64,000 bases of DNA from Bryoerythrophyllum caledonicum (lineage: Eukaryota; Streptophyta; Bryopsida; Pottiales; Pottiaceae): positions 1,676,501 through 1,740,500 of the forward strand of contig OZ020521.1 in NCBI GenBank assembly GCA_963971425.1, written 5' to 3'. A program made the translations under genes and the position numbers. Positions 59,302-64,000 of this stretch are shown piece by piece. The notes beneath the pieces are model-generated. The model was not told the DNA's origin. It searched no databases and saw only the letters and a list, made by a program, of their open reading frames with translations. Every line of letters begins with the position of its first letter. Position 1 is the stretch's first letter.

Positions 59302-61000
59302 GCAACAGGGCGCGCATGACATGAACCACCCAGACCTGGGCACGCTCACGCCCAACCGAGGGCGCCCGCTCAAGAAGGAGGACCGTATTCCGCAGTGGGG
59401 CTACAACGAGACCAAGGAGTTCATTTCTATTCGGGCTGAGCTTGAGAAGGACTTCACGCAGACCAAGCGCAACAAGACGTTGTGGGAGCTCATCGAGCGC
59501 AAGATGAAGGAGAAGGGCTTTCGTAGGAGCGCCGATCAATGTAAATGTAAATGGAAAAACCTCGTCAACCGTTACAAGGTATCGTGCCTCGGAACCGCAT
59601 TTTACATGAATTCCGCGTGATCAAAAGTCTCCCGCTTTTCATATCAATTTATCGGGTTGTGTTCATATGGAAGATGGATGGTTTCATGTTAGTTTAGAGG
59701 TTTACTTTGAGAGTAGTGGATATTCTCTCCTATTTAACATGGATAACCACTGTTTTTCCTCGGCGTGCCATGCTGATTGTAGATGAGGCATTTGTCTTAC
59801 TTTAGTTCTCTTCATATCTGAAATATTTTTCCTGTTCTCTCAATATCTGATGCGTTTCTCAGGCTATCTACCTTTTGAAGTTGCAAGGATTTCCAGCATT
59901 TTTTATATCCAGTTCGGTTGGTTCTGTGGCATGAAACATGGCAATTTAAGTACCTTCTCTCTTGAGTTTTTATGGACGTGTCTGTTTTTTCAGGGAAAGG
60001 AGACGTCTGAACCGGACTACGAGGTATGGTCTACATCATATTCCTCTTTGCACCGTTTACCATATTTCATGTGCGCGTAGTATATGAGAGTCGGAATATG
60101 CATCATTTTCCCGTGGTTAAAGTCACCATTTTTCAGTTATTATTGTTGATTTTGGAGAAAATTGGTATCTTTAATGGGTCTATTAGGGTCAAAAAGAGAA
60201 TCTGAAGTTCAAATCAACGTGGTTCTAGTGAGCTATTGACTCCCTGATTTTGAGCTTCTGTCACGCAACAAATGCCACTGTTTAGGCTGTTCCCATGAGA
60301 CGGTTAACCAAATCACAAAGCTGTAGGCCCGCGACCTTATAATGTTGTGAAAATCACTCTGCTTTTTCGTGTTCCTTCTGGTCTGTGAAGTTGTGAGAAT
60401 GATGACATGATGCAGTTTGCGATCACGCAAGGAAAGGACCCCGCCGATCCCGAGAACGGCAGGCCATGCCCCTTCTTCGACGAGCTGGACGCCATCTTTA
60501 AGGAGCGCGCCAAGAACTCCGAGAGGTTGTCCCTTGAAGCGGAGCCAGGCTCCCGAGCGAAGAAGAAAGGCAAGCGAGGGAAAACCAAGAGCTCGGACGA
60601 CGACAGCGAGGACGACGATGACGACGAGGAGAGCGAAGAGGACCGCGTGGTTCAGAGGAAGAAGAGAAAGAACGAGAAGGATAACAACCGGCCGCGCGTG
60701 ACGGCGGAGAAGTACCGTGCTAACAGCATGCAGGAGGTGCTGGAGGACTTCTTCCAGCAGCAGCAGCGCATAGAGGAGCAGTGGCGCGAGTCCGTTGAGA
60801 GACGCGAGCAGGAGCGCCGCATGCGCGAGCAGGAGTGGCGAGACGCCATGGAGAAGCTCGAGCAGGAGCGCGCCGCCAGGGAGCACCTTTGGCGAGAGCG
60901 TGAGGAGCAACGAAGAGCGCGCGACGAGGCTCGCGCACAGAAGCGCGACGACCTCTTCGCTGCCTTACTCACCAAATTGGCGCAGGACGAAGGCTACTGA
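59225..61000 (+). CDS. Trihelix transcription factor, GT-gamma (GT-3-like) type
   Basis: A nuclear DNA-binding protein of the plant GT family. Exons: 59225-59578, 59994-60023 (a 10-codon exon, GKETSEPDYE) and 60416-61000 (TGA), all in phase. After a 16-Gln tract comes the single trihelix domain: IPQWGYNETKEFISIRAELE, FTQTKRNKTLWELIERKMKE and GFRRSADQCKCKWKNLVNRY. Its spaced Trp residues and wording match GT-3a/GT-3b. The second half of the family pattern is CPFFDELDAIFKER. Then follow a basic-acidic stretch (KKKGKRGKTKSSDDDSED) and a long Glu/Arg/Gln coiled coil ending DDLFAALLTKLAQDEGY. Start: first in-frame ATG (MGENLGVLPMS). A further upstream spliced start is possible. Confidence 0.9.
59261..59308 (+). 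repeat. CAG/CAA microsatellite coding polyglutamine
   Basis: Sixteen Gln codons, mostly CAG with three CAA interruptions near the 3' end, in the N-terminal part of the trihelix protein. Likely length-variable. Confidence 0.95.
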
Positions 61001-61009
61001 TTCATGTGA

Positions 61010-61440
61010 GTTACAATTCCAATGTGCCATGAGTCTCAATCCTGCAATTACGAAGTGTCAATGAGTTGTCATTCGCATCACCTACCATCCATGTCAGTCT
61101 CAATCACCAAGTGTCAATGAATTATCCTGTACATCACCCACCATCCGTGTCCATTTCAATCACAAAGAGTTTATGAATCATCCTGCAATCACAATGTGTC
61201 AATGAGTTATCCTGCGCATCACCCACCATCCGTGAGAGTTCTAATCAGTAAGTATCAATGAGTTCTGAATCTCAATTTCAAATGGGAGATGCAGATATTG
61301 GTGTATTCACATGGAAGATCAGGGACACCACGCGAGTTCTGGATTTCAATTACAAATGGGAAGTGCGGATGTTGGTATACTCACATGGGCGATCAGGGGC
61401 ACCACATGAGATATGGATTTCAATTCCAAATGCGTGGTGT
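61010..61440 (+). repeat. Two adjacent degenerate tandem repeats downstream of the trihelix gene
   Basis: 61.01-61.26 kb: units of about 60 bp with TCAATCACNAAGTGTCAATG, ATCCTGCNCATCACC and CACCATCCGTG. 61.27-61.44 kb: two to three units of about 80 bp with GATTTCAATTNCAAATG and CACATGGNNGATCAGGGNCA. They lie in the 3' flank, possibly within the 3' UTR. Confidence 0.8.
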
Positions 61441-61467
61441 AGAGGCTGATGGCTGCAGGGGCACCAT

Positions 61468-61632
61468 ATGTTCAGCCAACTTGGGGGGTTCGAGAACCAG
61501 CAGCAGCAGCAGCTGGAAGCCAAGAGGAGAGAGGATGCTCGGAACAGTGAAACTCTTCAATCATTTTTGCGGAATATGTCCAGTGTGGGGTTGTATCTGG
61601 GGTCTGAAGGAACAGGCCCGTACTCATATGTA
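61468..61632 (+). other. Possible orphan coding exon
   Basis: The open frame FSQLGGFENQQQQQLEAKRR, then EDARNSETLQSFLRNMSSVG, has coding-like composition (helical, Gln-rich, codon use like the trihelix gene) and ends near GTAAGATGG, a good splice donor. I do not recognise it. It could be an exon of a partial gene, an alternative 3' part of the trihelix gene, or chance. Confidence 0.35.
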
Positions 61633-62196
61633 AGATGGCCAATTTGTGCTTCCTTTTCTTCCCCCCCTCCCTTTTTCTTCTTTTGTATCTGTTCTTTCTG
61701 TTTCAACAATGCGCGTACGATTTCACTAATTGATGTAGGTGAGTCTTGATTATGTGTAGAGTCCTTCTCTTCGGTGCCAGCTTGGTTGTAGAAATGTAGG
61801 GGATAGGTGTAAATAGTGTTACGGGTTGAGATGCACAAATAGTTCGGAAACGCATTAGCGTTTCAATATTTGACTGTAGATGAGAAGTCGCATCTCTAGT
61901 TTTGTTTGGTTCTGTGATTTCTAAAATATTCCATGTGCTTAATGATTTCTTTTGTTAGAGGGCAGTAGTCAACGAAATGCGTGGTTTGTGGACTTGGTCT
62001 CCCTGGCATAATTGGGCAAAATACATTGGTAAAAGCTACATCGTGAGTATGTTGAGGTTTAACAAACGCAAATATAAAATATATGCTTTGGATGATAATT
62101 TGCTGTCTTTTAGGCATTTGAGATCATTTTTGGTGCCTTTTTTTTTTTTTTTTTTTTTCTGTGAGTCAAAAAAAAAATTAATTTTTTTAATATTAA

Positions 62197-62880
62197 CCCC
62201 TAAAGAACCGAGACTATGTTTCACCTAAACCACCCCAAAATTATCTCTAAGATGAGGTGTTACTAGACTAATTTAAATACTTTTTTACTATTTTCAGTCT
62301 AGGATCTTCAAGTTTGCTAACGCAAGGACACACTCCAACAATTTGAAAACTTTGGCCACATGGATTGTAAAATACACTTGTTTGAAGAGTGCAAAATAGT
62401 TTTTTTCTTCCCTTTGTGGACATGATCAACGTACTTTGACTCAAGATAATGGCATATTTTTACACTACACACTTTTTATATTTTACAGAGCCATATTCAC
62501 CCTTGTGTTAAGTCATTGCACACCAAAAAAACACAAGTAAAATGTTTAGGATAAGAAAAATAGACGTGCAATGACTAGGAGTATAGAAAGTGATCCAATA
62601 CTTAGGAAAGCAATTTTTTTAATAAAATTTAATAATTTCAAAAAAAGGGAATAATTGTTGGATCAAAAATCTAAACGGAAGACATACTTCTTAGAACTTA
62701 TTCTAACAAGAGAAAAAAAAAATCCAAAAAAAGTAAAATCCTCAATTTCTATGCGTTTTAAAGTGAAAGTCATGAAGGTTGCCAAGAACTTTCCTTTACT
62801 ACTATCCGCCTCAAAAAAGTGCAACAATCAAATCTATAGTACTACTATTCATCTCTATGGAACTTGCCCAATTGCCCGCA
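62197..62880 (-). mobile_element. TTAA-type element, inverted relative to element 3, distal end lost
   Basis: It begins CCCCTAAAGAACCGAGAC after TTAA (62193-62196). Its interior is the reverse complement of element 3 (15649-16532): CACCCCAAAATTA, CAACGTACTTTGACTCAAGA, TGCAATGACTAGGAGTAT and CATCTCTATGG. Similarity fades at about 62.88 kb without a matching right terminus, so it is truncated. Confidence 0.75.
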
Positions 62881-64000
62881 AGCAAATACATGCCTCCTTC
62901 TCCATTGTTTAGGTCCTACTTTTCACCCAACAACTGGCATCAACAACATCACAAAATACCCATAACACAACCAAAAACACCCTCCACCTCCAACACAACT
63001 TCAAACCAAAAAAAGATACCTTGACTAAACCCTAAACTGATACAAAAATCTCTTCTACAAGCGCACCTGAACGTGATATGACTGGAGAGAGCACAAGCAT
63101 CTTCTCCTTGTTTCGGAACGGCACAATAGCAGCATGCGTTTGATTGGTGCCATTCACCTTAACCACTTCTGGTTGCAATTTCAAGCCTAATAAAGTGCGC
63201 TTGAGGAGAGGTTTGGCTTCCACCACTGGCATGGCCGACGGGAAGATCGATTGTTGCAACTTACACTTCTTCCCTGTCTTTGCAAATTCTAAAAAACCTA
63301 ATAACCAGTGCTTACAATCCCTTGTTCCTATGTGTGACAAACTAGATGATAAATGTCCCTGATATGCTCTTTAGATTTGGCGCTCTTTAGAATTTGGGTA
63401 GGTGGGCACACTCTGTGATACATGTGATAGGCCAGACGGATTGGCTCTTCAACTTATAAAATGTAATAAAATGGCACAATGAGGCGGCAATTGGGATGGG
63501 TGACCCACTCTCCGCCATAACAAACTGGCCATGTTGACCTACCTGACCACCGTCCTCTCCATCGAGCATGAGGAAAGGCTACACAAATTTAATTTTTCTG
63601 TGTTTCCCCCAAAGGGAATTTGCCACATGTTTTGTTTTGTTTTTTCTTTGTTTTTTGTTTTTTTTTTAACACAAGTACTAAGGACAAACAGACAAAGCAC
63701 AAACACATGGGTACTAAGTACAAAGAAACTAAGTACATTAGTACCATTGTTTGAGCCAACACATGGATGACCCACTCCAAAGATGCAACATTGGTTTATG
63801 TTGCCAATCCTCACACACATATCCTTGTATACAAATCTAGCTCTAATTATCCAAAGTAGAGACTATGTCACATGCGACTGAGAAAAATCGAGTTGTCTAC
63901 ATCGTAGCCATAGTCTTTGATTGACTAACTCCTAGTCAATCCCATATGACCAATGCTTTTCGGGCAACTGCTAGCCAATTCCATCTGACCAATGCTTTTT
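62881..64000. other. No gene seen
   Basis: AT-rich spacer with homopolymer runs. A minus-strand open frame at 63032-63340 has no recognisable domain. Near 63.9-64.0 kb the words TAGTCAAT/TAGCCAATTCC and GACCAATGCTTTT repeat directly, suggesting the start of another repeat beyond the window. Confidence 0.4.

Noticed and set aside
60233..60910. 225-codon minus-strand frame over the trihelix gene
   Set aside because: Leu-rich antisense of the Glu/Lys/Arg-rich coiled coil on the plus strand. It is a shadow.
63032..63340. 102-codon minus-strand frame near the right end
   Set aside because: No domain, no upstream gene context, and it lies in AT-rich repeat-laden DNA.

Overview
This is nuclear DNA of a land plant. 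Genes carry many short GT-AG introns and encode plant families: an EDR2-like START protein, V-ATPase subunit B, a nodulin-related protein, a p24 cargo receptor, an F-box protein, a LAMMER kinase of the AFC type and a GT-gamma trihelix factor. The intronless F-box gene, the absence of typical angiosperm repeats and the presence of Tc1-like and TTAA-flanked elements would fit a bryophyte or another early-diverging plant. That placement is an inference with low confidence.

Layout. 0.7-5.6 kb: EDR2-like gene (+). 7.3-11.5 kb: a 4.2-kb Tc1-like transposon with ~565-bp inverted arms and a dead DD34E transposase. 13.3-16.8 kb: a cluster of TTAA-flanked non-autonomous elements plus a small MITE. 17.1-21.9 kb: VHA-B (+), 14 coding exons. 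24.1-25.3 kb: nodulin-related gene (+). 25.9-27.8 kb: p24-beta gene (+). 28-33 kb: gene-free, holding a short poly(A) retroposon with perfect target duplications, more TTAA elements and a MITE. 33.7-35.2 kb: F-box gene (-). 36.8-50 kb: a degenerate Copia retrotransposon (-) split in its reverse transcriptase by two elements, A (-, about 37.7-41.65 kb) and B (+, 41.67-48.11 kb). A and B encode diverged versions of the same unfamiliar protein. B in turn carries a CACTA-like insertion. 52.8-56.7 kb: AFC/LAMMER kinase (+), 12 coding exons. 59.2-61.0 kb: trihelix factor (+). 62.2-62.9 kb: another TTAA element, inverted relative to its relative at 15.6-16.5 kb.

The host genes are unrelated housekeeping and regulatory genes and do not form a cluster. 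The most unusual content is in the mobile DNA: the paired A/B element family with a two-part protein whose second part lies in the -1 frame in both copies; the TTAA family; and the Tc1-like element with repeat-built arms. Exon limits were set by eye from GT-AG sites and protein family resemblance. No database search was possible.
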